Source: Acidimicrobiales bacterium
Lineage (GTDB): Bacteria > Actinomycetota > Acidimicrobiia > Acidimicrobiales > JABEUL01
Direction of reading: 5' to 3'
Length of the DNA: 6,006 bases
NCBI GenBank assembly: GCA_013044465.1
Contig: JABEUL010000055.1
Coordinates: 1-6,006 of the forward strand
Shown piece by piece: positions 5,936-6,006 of the stretch. A model generated the notes under the pieces. It was not told where the DNA came from, did no database searches, and saw only the letters and a program-made list of their open reading frames with translations. The position numbers and the translations under genes are program-made. Positions within the stretch are counted from its first letter, which is position 1, and each line of letters begins with the position of its first letter.

Positions 5936-6006
5936 TACTTCCTTCGTCTGGTGGCGGATTTAACTTCTGTAATTGTCAATGATTCGCCAGGACTTAAACG
6001 CAATAC
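5935..6006 (-). CDS. C-terminal fragment of an unidentified protein upstream of trmI
   Basis: One minus-strand frame is open from the window edge for 23 codons, reading LSPGESLTITEVKSATRRRK at its end, then TAG at 5935-5937. The other two minus-strand frames hit TAA within this stretch. The stop overlaps the trmI GTG by one base, a common arrangement of coupled genes, which supports a real coding region. The basic tail carries no diagnostic motif. In M. tuberculosis the gene before trmI encodes a RecB-family nuclease-like protein (Rv2119), so that is one possibility by synteny only. Confidence 0.5.
   Translation of the reverse strand, partial: VLRLSPGESLTITEVKSATRRRK

Overview
The window carries the core of an actinobacterial Pup-proteasome locus on the minus strand. 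A divergent ferredoxin gene and a convergent tRNA methyltransferase gene lie beside it. Pup, Dop, a coiled-coil/OB/AAA Mpa-type ATPase and a two-subunit 20S proteasome together point to Actinobacteria. Base composition looks moderate (estimated by eye, mid-40s percent G+C), which is low for that phylum. A freshwater or marine streamlined lineage, or an Acidimicrobiia-like lineage, is therefore possible, but the sequence does not settle which.

Reading along the minus strand (right to left) the layout is as follows. The last 23 codons of an unknown gene (5935-6006) end in TAG, which shares one base with the GTG start of trmI (tRNA m1A58 methyltransferase, 5156-5935). TrmI converges on a small plus-strand Asp-type ferredoxin (4911-5147), and an inverted repeat covers both stop codons. 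A 201-bp intergenic region with a 10-bp perfect inverted repeat separates the ferredoxin from the divergent ATPase gene arc/mpa (2940-4709). After an 81-bp gap come dop (1368-2858), pup (1143-1349), prcB (358-1146) and the 5' part of prcA (1-361). The genes from dop onward are tightly packed: an 18-nt gap before pup, then GTGA (pup/prcB) and ATGA (prcB/prcA) overlaps. This indicates one translationally coupled unit.

From known biology, the products form one pathway. Dop deamidates the C-terminal Gln of Pup and can also remove Pup from substrates. A ligase, PafA, which is not in this window, attaches Pup to lysines of target proteins. The Mpa/ARC hexamer binds Pup through its coiled coils, unfolds the target and docks by its C-terminal GQYL on the PrcA ring. 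PrcB threonines cleave the chain. TrmI and the ferredoxin are neighbours with no demonstrated biochemical link to the pathway.

I found no undescribed system. The points most worth a second look are an Ala instead of Gly just before the catalytic Thr of PrcB, the mirrored inverted repeat that encodes the same C-terminal ESD in two convergent genes, the inverted repeat in the divergent promoter region, and the use of the pup KGG codons as the prcB ribosome binding site.
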